From IMG/VR virus record IMGVR_UViG_3300020159_000975, positions 1 to 22,623 of that record: a DNA stretch of 22,623 bases; one strand, given 5' to 3'. A program made the position numbers and the translations under genes. How positions within the stretch are numbered: the first letter of the stretch is position 1; each line of letters opens with the position of its first letter. Positions 5,276 through 12,254 of the stretch are shown in pieces. The stretch is from a virus. Below the pieces are notes generated by a model. It was given only the letters and a program-made list of their open reading frames with translations. It was not told the origin of the DNA and made no database searches.

Positions 5276-6781
5276 TTAATCTTCTATTGAAGACTGAATA
5301 ATTTTGGTTACGGTATCTTCTTTTAGCGTCTCAGGTAACTCTCTCAGAGCTTGAGCTTTGTCTCCGAAGATAGCCGAGAGCACTCCACCCGAACCTTGAC
5401 GCTGAGCTGTAATCTGAATGAACTCTTTATCCGATGCCATATCGTTAACTTCTTTAACCATTTTGATAAGGCGGTCAACTTCCTGAGACACGTTAGGGTC
5501 TGCATATCCGCCATTCATTTCTTCAGCAAAACGCATAAAAGCAACTCTTTGACCCTGCATTTCAATCATTGAAGTCATTAAAGCCTTGAGTTGGTCTTTG
5601 GTCTTTACTTCAATTGGCAGGTTAAAAGCACAGGTGTTCTGTGGCTTGAAGGCTGGACAGTTGGCAGCTACAAAGCAAGTATCACATTGCCTTAAAGAAG
5701 TTTGTTGGGTTTGTACGACTGGGATGTCCATCAAGACGTCTTTGCCGTTGTCATCTGTTTCAACCACGGTCTTCATCTTGTACCCAAAAACAGGTAGGTT
5801 CTGTACCTCTGAAGGGTCTCTTTGGACTACTTCTTGGCGCTCAAGTTTCCGCATCTCGGTGGTACTGTTATCAGAAAGTACCCCCCCTAGTTCCATCAAA
5901 CCACTCATGAGTGGGGTGTCACTGTTATCAGATACTTTACCTTCTTTACCACCATCAATGATGTGGAAGTTAGGTGTTTTCTTGTCCATTGATGCCTCTA
6001 ACTGTAGGTATGACCAGACCGCAACTCTAGTCGCTTCAAGGGTGTTATCTTGGCTAAACCCCAAATAGTCTAACCCTGCCTTCTCCACAATGCGCTTGTA
6101 GCGAGGGCGTGCTTGGTCTTTCATACGCTTTGGGTAGCGCTTAATTTGGGCGCCATCCCACACGATTGTTTCGCCTCTACGCATTGGTGAAAGCCACGAC
6201 AATGTGCTGGCAGTGCTAAATGGTACCTGTCGGATGTTGTCTGGTTTGGCGCAGGCTAGGGCGTGGTACTGAGTCCCAAACTGCCTCTGATAGCCCCGTG
6301 TGAGGGCTGCTAGGCTGGTTACAGACTCAATCTCGTCGTTGGGTATAACTACGTTCTGGTAGGTCTGAGACATCAGTTTGAGGGATGGGAGACCGTACTC
6401 TTCGTGCCAGACTACCCAAAACTTTGGGTCGTGCTCGTAGAAAGGGCGTTGGGCTTCTACCCATTCCTTGCCCAGAACCATAGAGTCAAACTCCATAAAA
6501 GCTGTTGCTCTCTCAGAGTTATCCACAAGGAACTCTTGGTAATCAGCGGCTAAAGAAGTTAGTTCTTCTTTTGACAACCCTGCTTTGTCAGCTTGAGCTG
6601 CACCAGACTCAATGAATACCTGGGTGTCTGCGTCAAAGTGCTCGCTAATTAACCATCTTTTGGTGGTAGGCAAACCTCTTTTGCGTAAAGTCCAAAAGTT
6701 GAGTCCCATTGACTCAACCTTTGAGCCAAAAAGAAGATTGCGATTGGAGCCTACTTCAGCCCCGCTAAAGATGACACGCAT
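5276..6781 (-). CDS. TGT/DpdA-like TIM-barrel protein with C-terminal Cys cluster
   Basis: 501 aa. Residues 1-260 resemble the phage branch of tRNA-guanine transglycosylase-like proteins that includes DpdA, which swap a base in DNA or tRNA: VIFSGAE at the N-terminus, VFIESGAAQA (equivalent to the DSGAF strand), MEFDSMVLG, FWVVWHEEYG (equivalent to PVFH), QYHALACAKPDN, and FSTASTLSWL (equivalent to YSVDSTSW). The acids expected in the two key motifs are Glu58 and Ala191, so catalysis may differ. After a variable linker a CxxC-x5-C-x8-C cluster (366, 369, 375, 384) could bind zinc or Fe-S, followed by a helical region. The start is the ATG at 6781 in TGATG with the HAD gene; an upstream TTG is less likely. 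No preQ0 genes (folE, queC/D/E) are in view. Homology is judged by eye; an unrelated TIM-barrel role is possible. Confidence 0.5.
   Translation of the reverse strand: MRVIFSGAEVGSNRNLLFGSKVESMGLNFWTLRKRGLPTTKRWLISEHFDADTQVFIESGAAQADKAGLSKEELTSLAADYQEFLVDNSERATAFMEFDSMVLGKEWVEAQRPFYEHDPKFWVVWHEEYGLPSLKLMSQTYQNVVIPNDEIESVTSLAALTRGYQRQFGTQYHALACAKPDNIRQVPFSTASTLSWLSPMRRGETIVWDGAQIKRYPKRMKDQARPRYKRIVEKAGLDYLGFSQDNTLEATRVAVWSYLQLEASMDKKTPNFHIIDGGKEGKVSDNSDTPLMSGLMELGGVLSDNSTTEMRKLERQEVVQRDPSEVQNLPVFGYKMKTVVETDDNGKDVLMDIPVVQTQQTSLRQCDTCFVAANCPAFKPQNTCAFNLPIEVKTKDQLKALMTSMIEMQGQRVAFMRFAEEMNGGYADPNVSQEVDRLIKMVKEVNDMASDKEFIQITAQRQGSGGVLSAIFGDKAQALRELPETLKEDTVTKIIQSSIED
5864..5875. repeat. ACTGTTATCAGA repeat, copy 2 of 3
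   Basis: Inside the TGT-like gene, encoding part of VLSDNST on the minus strand. It matches copies 1 and 3 over 12 bases. Confidence 0.45.
5921..5934. repeat. ACTGTTATCAGATA repeat, copy 3 of 3
   Basis: Inside the TGT-like gene, encoding part of KVSDNSD on the minus strand. It matches the intergenic copy at 5261-5274 over 14 bases. Confidence 0.45.
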
Positions 6782-7275
6782 CAATCAGACCAGAGTTCAG
6801 CCACTGTATCTTTTGGTCTTTGTGCTTGCTCTGAGCGGGCGATGTTTACTTTGTTAATAGACTCTTCAATGTCCGACCAGCGTCGTACCTTCTTTGGGGC
6901 ATCTGGTCGGTTCTCAACTGATGCAAAATTAGGGTGGCTAAAGAGGACTGCTGGGACTCTTTGTTCTGTAAAAACCCAGGCACACATTGTTGGGTCAGAA
7001 TCTACATACATCTCAATCGGAGCTCTGGAACGAGAGATAGTGAACTGTCTCTTCTTTAGGTCCTCACCTGCCAGCTCAAAAGAAGAATCAATTAGGTCGT
7101 CGTAGTTAATGATTCCGTGCGACTGTAACCATTGCTTAGCGTCTGCTTCTTTGCGAGAAGTCATGATTGCAACACGGTTATTGATATTTAGGGCGTAGTA
7201 AAGCGCCACTCCTGCACGGATTGGTTCTCCAGAATCCGAGCTTAGTACGCCGTCTAGTGATACGAGTATGTTCAT
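6781..7275 (-). CDS. HAD-superfamily-like protein, catalytic Asp apparently missing
   Basis: 164 aa with the layout of a small HAD phosphatase or nucleotidase: MNILVSLDGVLSSDSGEP at the N-terminus, a motif II-like VAIMTSR (about 34-41), and a motif III/IV-like region at about 87-94 (IEMYVDSDPTMC) followed by VPAVLFSHPNF. In active HAD enzymes the first strand reads hhhDxD; here it is VSLDGVL, so the nucleophile position is Ser10 and only the second Asp12 remains. The fold may be kept for binding rather than hydrolysis, or another acid may serve. It starts directly after the nucleotidyltransferase stop (no gap) with AAAGGG upstream, and its TGA overlaps the next ATG by one base, so the three genes are almost certainly co-translated. 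A role in nucleotide or base-modification chemistry is inference from context. Confidence 0.6.
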   Translation of the reverse strand: MNILVSLDGVLSSDSGEPIRAGVALYYALNINNRVAIMTSRKEADAKQWLQSHGIINYDDLIDSSFELAGEDLKKRQFTISRSRAPIEMYVDSDPTMCAWVFTEQRVPAVLFSHPNFASVENRPDAPKKVRRWSDIEESINKVNIARSEQAQRPKDTVAELWSD

Positions 7276-8208
7276 TTATCCCTTTGCTCGGTATGTTGCT
7301 GCTCTTCTAATTAGGGTCTGAGTATCTGGCAGGTCAATGCCGTAAGTTTCATCTGCTTGTTGTGCTTTGTATGCTGACCAGTACTCAGACATCTTTCGTA
7401 GGGCAGGTATGGTTCCGTACTTCTTTCCAGCCTGCCATCTATAGTTGTAAAAATCTGCATAGCCTTCACCTTCTGTACGGAAGGCAAACTTGCGTGCTCC
7501 GTGAATGTCTTCGTACATTGCTGAGCCCTGGGTAAGAGCTGCGTGTAGGCGTGCCTCTGCGTTACGACGTGCTGGGTCGTTCTGTGCCCCCTGCACATCA
7601 GTTAGTGCCTTGGTGTAGCGTGTAACAATTTCTGTTGCCTTTGCCAAGTCACGTTTTGCAAACTCATCCCATACACGGTTCTCTGGTGCGGTGGTTTGTT
7701 CAGGATGCACTGTCCACTCGTTGTGGGTTAAATCGTAGGCTGCGTAAGGGTTGATGGTGCGAATATCAGTAGCACCTGGGTTTACGTAGAAAGTGACTTC
7801 GTAGCCGTTCCAGTCTTGTGTTTGTGGTTGTAGGTGATTGCGGAAGTCTTCGTTCAACATACGACTAATCTCTACATCACCAAGACCAGTAAACTCTGGG
7901 TGTGCTCTACGGAACTGAATGTAGTTAACCCCAATAAGGACATCTAAATCTCCAGGCTGACGTGCTGCTGACCATTGGTATGAAACTCCAGAGCCTGCAA
8001 TCCACACGTGTGCCCATAGGTTTGGGTTACGGTACTTCTCGTTTAAGAACCCAAAAAGAAGATGAAGGATTCCATTACGAACCCATCCCTTTAAAGTTTT
8101 TTCTGAGAATAACTTGGGGTCTAACTCTGTTTCAGGGGCAGAAAAATAGGAAGTAGCAGTTCCCTGAATGTGTACAGGGCTTGAGTTACTTCCTAAGTTC
8201 TTAAACAT
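7276..8208 (-). CDS. Nucleotidyltransferase-fold protein
   Basis: 310 aa. Residues 68-94 (HVWIAGSG, then GDLDVLIGV) carry the signature of the pol-beta-type nucleotidyltransferase superfamily: a GSG turn (72-74) and the metal-binding pair Asp87/Asp89. A third acid would be expected on a nearby strand; Glu137 in GYEVTFYVN is a candidate. The C-terminal half is helical with TRYTKALTDVQGA and RKMSEYWSAYK segments and may bind substrate. Such enzymes add nucleotides to RNA, proteins, small molecules or antibiotics; the target cannot be named. It is first in the compact nucleotidyltransferase / HAD-like / TGT-like set. AAGG sits just before the ATG. Confidence 0.65.
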   Translation of the reverse strand: MFKNLGSNSSPVHIQGTATSYFSAPETELDPKLFSEKTLKGWVRNGILHLLFGFLNEKYRNPNLWAHVWIAGSGVSYQWSAARQPGDLDVLIGVNYIQFRRAHPEFTGLGDVEISRMLNEDFRNHLQPQTQDWNGYEVTFYVNPGATDIRTINPYAAYDLTHNEWTVHPEQTTAPENRVWDEFAKRDLAKATEIVTRYTKALTDVQGAQNDPARRNAEARLHAALTQGSAMYEDIHGARKFAFRTEGEGYADFYNYRWQAGKKYGTIPALRKMSEYWSAYKAQQADETYGIDLPDTQTLIRRAATYRAKG

Positions 8209-8227
8209 AGCCTTAGTTTAGAGCGTA

Positions 8228-8515
8228 TTAAGCTTTTGTTGGGTCTATCCCACGTTCAGATAATGCTTCTGCAATCTTTGCACGCTGTTGCTCACTAGGA
8301 TGTACAGGCTGTAGAGCATCAACTACGGCTTTAGCAACACGTTCAGCCAGTAAAAAGTCGTCAATTTCTGAGACTAATTGCTTGCTAGTTTGATAGATGT
8401 CGTAGGTAGTAGCGGTACGCGTCACGTTCTCAGTGACAGGCACTGTTTCAAGTGTTCCGTCTGACTTCATTATTACAGAGTACGCTGCTTGAATCTTTGG
8501 TGTTTCTTCAGTCAT
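8228..8515 (-). CDS. Conserved hypothetical protein, 95 aa
   Basis: Unrecognised, but it looks like small proteins common in actinophages: an N-terminal strand segment (AAYSVIMKSDGTLETVPV), a TATTYDIYQTSKQLVSEIDD helix and VAKAVVDAL, and a C-terminal basic/acidic helix. The fold is likely alpha/beta, with no Cys, signal or membrane segment. Its ATG overlaps the stop codon of the upstream gene (TAATG), so it is probably co-translated with the 182-aa Cys-containing protein. A 19-base gap separates it from the nucleotidyltransferase gene. Confidence 0.75.
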   Translation of the reverse strand: MTEETPKIQAAYSVIMKSDGTLETVPVTENVTRTATTYDIYQTSKQLVSEIDDFLLAERVAKAVVDALQPVHPSEQQRAKIAEALSERGIDPTKA

Positions 8516-9063
8516 TAGTTTAGTCCTAACAGTTTTTGTTTACGTTGGTTTACGGCAATAGATACTGGGCAGAAGTTACAGAGGTATGTCTTTGGACCTG
8601 CTTCATCCTGGTAACGACCCATACCCTCTGCTTTACGTTCTTTTGCAGTATTAGGGATGAGTAGTTTCTCTTTGATTTGCCAATCAGAACAACCGTCTTT
8701 TGGCTTGTTATGCTGTTGGTAGCACTTCATTGCGTCGTCTAGGAACATAGAGCGAGAGTCGTAAAAGGTGTCGTCAACTTCGGCAAGACCTTTAGAGCCT
8801 CCGCCTTTAATTTGACGAATGATTTCTTTCTTGGACTCTGTCTTTGCCCAAGCACGCAATGGAAGAACAAACAACTTGCCTTTGTGTGGCTCGCCTGATG
8901 GAAAGACGTGTGATTCACACGCAATTGCTAACAGGTGGTCTTGTTCTGGAGCGCCATCGTATGGCGGAAGTTCGTCTAATGAATCGCAGACAAGACAGTA
9001 CAACAACCGAAACATCGGTTCTTTGTCCATCTTCTTTTCACCCAGAATAGGTACGTTACTCAT
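8515..9063 (-). CDS. Conserved hypothetical protein with paired CxxC motifs
   Basis: 182 aa with a clear ribosome-binding site (AAGGAG six bases before ATG). One CxxC lies near the N-terminus (YCLVCDSLDELPPYDG, about 23-26) and another near the C-terminus (YLCNFCPVSIAVNQR, about 163-166), which may join to hold one zinc ion. The middle has HLLAIACESHVFPSGEPHKGK and a YDSRSMFLDDAMKCYQQHN helix. A single metal site bridging the ends suggests a compact nucleic-acid-binding or scaffold protein. I do not recognise a named family, and the function is unknown. It is coupled to the next gene by TAATG. Confidence 0.8.
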   Translation of the reverse strand: MSNVPILGEKKMDKEPMFRLLYCLVCDSLDELPPYDGAPEQDHLLAIACESHVFPSGEPHKGKLFVLPLRAWAKTESKKEIIRQIKGGGSKGLAEVDDTFYDSRSMFLDDAMKCYQQHNKPKDGCSDWQIKEKLLIPNTAKERKAEGMGRYQDEAGPKTYLCNFCPVSIAVNQRKQKLLGLN

Positions 9064-9100
9064 TATGCTCCTTATAGTAGTCCGAATATCCTAGCGGAAG

Positions 9101-9328
9101 TTACTTGCTTTTACGCTTTTGCATCCGATTAAATTGGTTTTTATTTGGGTCACGAGGTGGCGTGTTTCCAGAGGCAGCGGCTTTCTTTACTGGTTTCTGC
9201 GGATTTCTGTTACTTTCAAAGAAAGCACGGTTTTTTGCTTTTCCCCCAGCACGTCGGTCGTTAAATAAGTTGTGAGGTTGGTTACGTTCAAATTCACCAG
9301 GGTCTGGTGCACCCACAGCGGTTTTCAT
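9101..9328 (-). CDS. Small basic hypothetical protein
   Basis: About 75 aa, rich in Asn, Lys, Arg and Pro, with no Cys or hydrophobic segment; mostly disordered in appearance (NPQKPVKKAAASGNTPPRDP, ending MQKRKSK). The ATG at 9328 overlaps the preceding stop as TAATG, a junction used repeatedly here; an in-frame GTG at 9340 with AAGGG upstream is the alternative and adds four residues. First of the small-protein block from the left, last to be transcribed. Function unknown; charge suggests nucleic-acid or capsid-interior binding. Confidence 0.65.
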   Translation of the reverse strand: MKTAVGAPDPGEFERNQPHNLFNDRRAGGKAKNRAFFESNRNPQKPVKKAAASGNTPPRDPNKNQFNRMQKRKSK

Positions 9329-9720
9329 TATTGATTCCACAACCCTTGCTCTGCTGAGTCAGCCTTTGCTTTGCGCTTTTCTGCACGACGTTCCATCGTC
9401 TTTTCACGCTCACTCTTAACACCGATTGCACGGCGAGTAACTGCTTGTTTTTGTGCAGTAGTTGGACTGTGATAAACATCTGGGTAATGCCAGCCACCTT
9501 CGTGGTGTACAGCCAAAGGTGTGTTAGAACGTGGGTCGTTGACTGTGTAGTCAATGTTCTTTAAACCCTTTAATGCTTCTGAGAACTGAGTTCCAGATAA
9601 CCAACCGTGTGAGCGGGGTGCTCCTGGGTGGCCTTCAAAGTTGTTGCCTTTAAAAGGTACACGCTCTGCAATGTATGGGCCAGCATTTTTGTTAGAAGTT
9701 CTGTACATCATCTTAGCCAT
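9328..9720 (-). CDS. Small hypothetical protein, 130 aa
   Basis: N-terminal half has aromatic and glycine-rich stretches (GPYIAERVPFKGNNFEGHPG, HGWLSGTQF, HHEGGWHYPDVYHSPT) and looks folded; the last 40 residues are a highly charged Arg/Lys/Glu helix (SEREKTMERRAEKRKAKAD) likely to form a coiled coil or bind nucleic acid. The ATG lies two bases after the previous stop in TAATCATGG, with AAGGAAAG inside the end of the upstream gene as ribosome-binding site. No family recognised. Confidence 0.7.
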   Translation of the reverse strand: MAKMMYRTSNKNAGPYIAERVPFKGNNFEGHPGAPRSHGWLSGTQFSEALKGLKNIDYTVNDPRSNTPLAVHHEGGWHYPDVYHSPTTAQKQAVTRRAIGVKSEREKTMERRAEKRKAKADSAEQGLWNQ

Positions 9721-9722
9721 GA

Positions 9723-9941
9723 TTACTTCTTTCCTTTAGGGTAAGTGCGTGTTGCATACAACGAGGTTGAACCGTTTACTTTTTTTGGAGTTTTGCGCTC
9801 TTCATTGTGACGTTCTGCTGTGCAACCTTCTTTTGCTACACACATGTCAAAAACAGGCCCGTAGTTATCTCCGCCCACGGAGTACCACTCGTGCTTGTGT
9901 TTAGGCACGGAGGCTTTAGACCTACGGTCATTAAACTCCAT
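9723..9941 (-). CDS. Small Cys/His zinc-binding-like protein, 72 aa
   Basis: The core reads KHKHEWYSVGGDNYGPVFDM followed by CVAKEGCTAERH. The pattern H-x-H...C-x5-C-x4-H gives a plausible single zinc site, followed by a basic tail ending TYPKGKK. Such H..C..C..H miniproteins are frequent in actinophages but uncharacterised. It is joined to its neighbours on both sides by TAATCATGG junctions with two-base gaps. Likely a nucleic-acid or protein-binding adaptor; no specific function can be claimed. Confidence 0.7.
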   Translation of the reverse strand: MEFNDRRSKASVPKHKHEWYSVGGDNYGPVFDMCVAKEGCTAERHNEERKTPKKVNGSTSLYATRTYPKGKK

Positions 9942-9953
9942 GATTACTTACCT
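9938..9953. repeat. 16-base gene-junction repeat, copy 1
   Basis: CCATGATTACTTACCT here is identical to 10147-10162; a shorter CCATGATTACTT recurs at 9717-9728. On the coding strand it reads AGGTAAGTAATCATGG: ribosome-binding site, stop codon and next start in one block. Confidence 0.75.
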
Positions 9954-10150
9954 GGGTTTACCTGGTTTGGAAACTCAGATGTAATGAAACCATAACCGTA
10001 AAAAGGGTGAAGTGACTGACGGTTATCAAGCGTTGCTTCGTCACCATTACCAGGAATTACCTCTGTGTCTGGGCGAGCTTTGCGATACTTACCATCTGTT
10101 GCACCGCTGTTTAGTGATGCGTTCATTGAGCGTGATGAGTTAACAGCCAT
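9944..10150 (-). CDS. Small hypothetical protein, 68 aa
   Basis: No recognised domain. The sequence has Ser/Asn-rich ends (MAVNSSRSMNASLNSGATDG) and a short aromatic patch (HPFYGYGFITSEFPNQV) near the C-terminus. Neutral, no Cys, no membrane segment. Support comes from its exact fit in the series: two-base gaps to both neighbours, both with the same TAATCATGG junction and an AGGTAAG ribosome-binding sequence overlapping the preceding stop codon. Confidence 0.65.
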   Translation of the reverse strand: MAVNSSRSMNASLNSGATDGKYRKARPDTEVIPGNGDEATLDNRQSLHPFYGYGFITSEFPNQVNPGK

Positions 10151-10162
10151 GATTACTTACCT
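10147..10162. repeat. 16-base gene-junction repeat, copy 2
   Basis: Identical to 9938-9953 over 16 bases and placed in the same way between stop and start codons of neighbouring small genes, implying that these junctions arose by duplication or are kept for coupled translation. Confidence 0.75.
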
Positions 10163-10575
10163 TGCTTTCTTTTTGCTGCCGCTTTTTTCATTTGAGCGTT
10201 AAACTTCTCGCCTGATTTTTTGCTGTAAGAGTCTGCCCAAGCTTGGCCTTTCTTAAGGCGTGCTTCTTTCTTTGAACCACGTTCTGCTTGAACTGTTTTA
10301 CCAACTTGCATTGAGCCACCAAATAAACGTGTCATTGGCTTGTTAACTTTAAATTGTGCATCTGAATTAGCAGCTTTAAGCCCGCGCTTATTTGCCTTTG
10401 CTTCTTTTTTAGAGATAGGGGCTTCTGCATCTCTGTTTTCTTTACGTGCTTGACGTGCGCCCTTTAGAGACTTGCTATCTAATGGCTTACCATCAGGGGA
10501 TTTAACAGTGACGTTCTCACTTACTTTGTATGACTTGCGGTCTGCACTCATACCTGGTTTTGGGTTGTTTGCCAT
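10153..10575 (-). CDS. Small highly basic hypothetical protein, 140 aa
   Basis: Very rich in Lys, Arg and Ala with few aromatic residues (DRKSYKVSENVTVKSPDGKP near the start; MKKAAAKRKQGK at the end). No Cys, signal or membrane segment. The composition is like histone-tail or DNA-compacting proteins, but also like ribosomal-protein-type low-complexity sequence, and no family is recognised. The ATG overlaps the upstream stop by one base (TAATG). It may bind phage DNA or RNA; this is inference from charge only. Confidence 0.7.
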   Translation of the reverse strand: MANNPKPGMSADRKSYKVSENVTVKSPDGKPLDSKSLKGARQARKENRDAEAPISKKEAKANKRGLKAANSDAQFKVNKPMTRLFGGSMQVGKTVQAERGSKKEARLKKGQAWADSYSKKSGEKFNAQMKKAAAKRKQGK

Positions 10576-11492
10576 TATTGTCCTTTCCTTGGACCAGAAC
10601 GCTCACCGCGAGCTTGTTCTGCAATTCTGCCTTCTTCAAGTCTACCAAGAACGATGCCTCTGTGAATCTTAAGTGCTTCAGGTAATTTATCGCTTCCATG
10701 GTGCTGCTGGATGATTGTACGACCTAAACCTAAGTCTCTATGAAGAGATTTGTTTCCAATTTGACCAATATGACCGTGTAGAACATTAAACGCTTCGTGA
10801 GCAGTATGGTGCTCAATAGAGCCCTTATCTGTGGTTGCCATAGTGTCTAAGTGACCTAGTGCTTCATGAGTTGCTTTAGCCACAATCTTGTGAGGATGAG
10901 CAAACCCACCTAAATTTTTACCACTTTGTGAGCCGCGTAAACGGGAAGGAAGAATTATCTGTTCAACTGCTGGACGACCTGCAGGAGTCATCTCTGATGG
11001 ACCTGCTTCGGGAAGGTCTGTCCTACGACGTTGGTCGTAGACTTGCTCTGCGTTTTCAGGGGTTACACGAACTACCTCACCGTCAAGTTTTCCTACTTGT
11101 CCTGGCTTTGGCTTAGCAATTGGTGTTTGTTTCTTTTGTTTACGAGGCTTAACAACAACCAACTCGCCTTTTTTAAACTTTCTTATTACTGGGTCAGCAG
11201 ACCGTCGTGTAACTGGTTTACCAAGAGGAGTTACAGGAGCTTTTTCAGCTCTTCCTGTTACAGGGTTACGTGCAGCTTTGCGTGCAGGTTTAGGTTTCTT
11301 TTTCTTGGCTGTTTTTGGAGCAGGGGAGTCAACTTTTGTAGCAACAACATCTTCAACACTTGTAAGCTTATCTTCTTCAGCTTTTTGAGCTTTTGCTTTT
11401 TCAGCTGCTGCAAGTTCGTCAGCCGAACCTTTTAGGCGCTTTGATTCATCTGCACTTAACGGTCTTGCTTTGCCTTTTTCGTCTCTAGGCAT
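10575..11492 (-). CDS. Bipartite protein: Lys/Ala/Pro-rich linker plus His-rich helical domain
   Basis: 305 aa, the longest of the block. Residues 1-130 are charged and disordered (runs such as PAPKTAKKKKPKPARKAARN) with a possible small beta element near GELVVVKPRKQ and GKLDGEVVRVTP. Residues about 190-280 form a helical domain with many histidines (HKIVAKATHEALGHLDTM, EHHTAHEAFNVLHGHIGQIG, IIQQHHG), possibly a metal site. No family is recognised. The layout suggests a nucleic-acid-binding tail tethered to a folded helical head, as in some virion-internal or nucleoid proteins, but that is a guess. It is coupled to the next gene by TAATG and separated from the upstream zinc-ribbon gene by two bases. 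Confidence 0.75.
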   Translation of the reverse strand: MPRDEKGKARPLSADESKRLKGSADELAAAEKAKAQKAEEDKLTSVEDVVATKVDSPAPKTAKKKKPKPARKAARNPVTGRAEKAPVTPLGKPVTRRSADPVIRKFKKGELVVVKPRKQKKQTPIAKPKPGQVGKLDGEVVRVTPENAEQVYDQRRRTDLPEAGPSEMTPAGRPAVEQIILPSRLRGSQSGKNLGGFAHPHKIVAKATHEALGHLDTMATTDKGSIEHHTAHEAFNVLHGHIGQIGNKSLHRDLGLGRTIIQQHHGSDKLPEALKIHRGIVLGRLEEGRIAEQARGERSGPRKGQ

Positions 11493-11494
11493 AA

Positions 11495-11695
11495 TTAAAC
11501 CATTTTCCGCTTTATACGGTCAGACATCTTTTGTGAGTAGCAAGAGGCACACATACCCTTGCTGTGCAACACCTGTACTGGATTCATAATAATTCCGCAT
11601 GTTGGGCATGGGTGTGAGCCCTTGTAACGGGTTGCATTCTCAGCAATCTGACGTGCTTGAATTTCCATCATGAATGAGCCGTCTCCATCATCCAT
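11495..11695 (-). CDS. Small zinc-ribbon protein, 66 aa
   Basis: Two zinc knuckles, CPTCGIIM (about 30-33) and MCASCYSQK (about 49-52), separated by roughly 15 residues, then a basic helix (SDRIKRKMV). This is a classic four-cysteine zinc ribbon of the kind that binds RNA, DNA or polymerase subunits. The N-terminus (MDDGDGSFMMEIQARQIAEN) is acidic then helical; ATG codons at residues 9 and 10 are possible later starts. It has two-base gaps to both neighbours. The target is unknown. Confidence 0.75.
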   Translation of the reverse strand: MDDGDGSFMMEIQARQIAENATRYKGSHPCPTCGIIMNPVQVLHSKGMCASCYSQKMSDRIKRKMV

Positions 11696-11697
11696 AG

Positions 11698-11892
11698 TTA
11701 TTTCTCCTCTGGCTTATGCCAAGACGTCATTCCCTTTGGGTAATCTAACTTACCTTTTGGAGTGTTGCGATTAATGCCGTGCCCTGTCGCAAACGCTGTG
11801 TATAAAGGCTCGCTTGATGCTGGACGACCACTACGGTCTACAGGACCTTTTGCCCATCGTTTTGCCCAGTTGGATGCGTTGCTATTACCCAT
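11698..11892 (-). CDS. Small hypothetical protein, 64 aa
   Basis: No recognised domain. Trp-containing basic N-terminus (NASNWAKRWAKGPVDRSGRP) and a Gly/Pro/Lys-rich C-terminus; no Cys or membrane segment. Its status as a gene rests on position: TAATG overlap with the upstream gene, and two bases to the next start. Could be a small virion or host-interaction protein. Confidence 0.65.
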   Translation of the reverse strand: MGNSNASNWAKRWAKGPVDRSGRPASSEPLYTAFATGHGINRNTPKGKLDYPKGMTSWHKPEEK

Positions 11893-12254
11893 TAGATACC
11901 CCCTAATTCATTACGAGATGCGGCTTGGAAACCTGCTGGACCACCTGAGAACCAGGATACACGTGGCTCTGCGTAAACTCTGTCTATAGTTACAACATCA
12001 TCAATTCCTGGTTGTCCACGGAATCCATAACCAAAACGGTCAGGAAATAAACGAATTTGTGGCAGTGGTGGACGAACCATTGCTTGGATGTCTTTACCAG
12101 GAACGTTCATAATCATTAGCGCTTGAGTTGTTAAGCGCTCCATATTAGACGTGAATGGTCCGTTGTACTGCCAACGCTTTGCGACTTGGTCAGGCTGGAT
12201 TGGTGCACGCCACGGCTTTGTATAATCGTAATTGCCATCAAATTTTTGCGTCAT
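11892..12254 (-). CDS. Hypothetical protein, about 120 aa
   Basis: Looks folded: Trp/Tyr/Pro-rich N-terminus (NYDYTKPWRAPIQPDQVAKR), a helical middle (TSNMERLTTQALMIMNVPGK) and a C-terminal part with RLFPDRFGYGFRGQPGIDD and PRVSWFSGGPAGFQAASRNE. No family recognised. The ATG at 12254 is preferred because it overlaps the preceding stop in TAATG; an in-frame GTG at 12263 would overlap the upstream gene by ten bases. Composition (Gly, Pro, aromatic) differs from the Lys-rich neighbours and would suit a structural or surface role. Confidence 0.7.
   Translation of the reverse strand: MTQKFDGNYDYTKPWRAPIQPDQVAKRWQYNGPFTSNMERLTTQALMIMNVPGKDIQAMVRPPLPQIRLFPDRFGYGFRGQPGIDDVVTIDRVYAEPRVSWFSGGPAGFQAASRNELGGI

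Noticed and set aside
5276-6784. Portal or other structural protein
   Set aside because: Length is similar to portals, but the sequence has TIM-barrel strand motifs and a Cys cluster and no portal features; no terminase or capsid genes adjoin.
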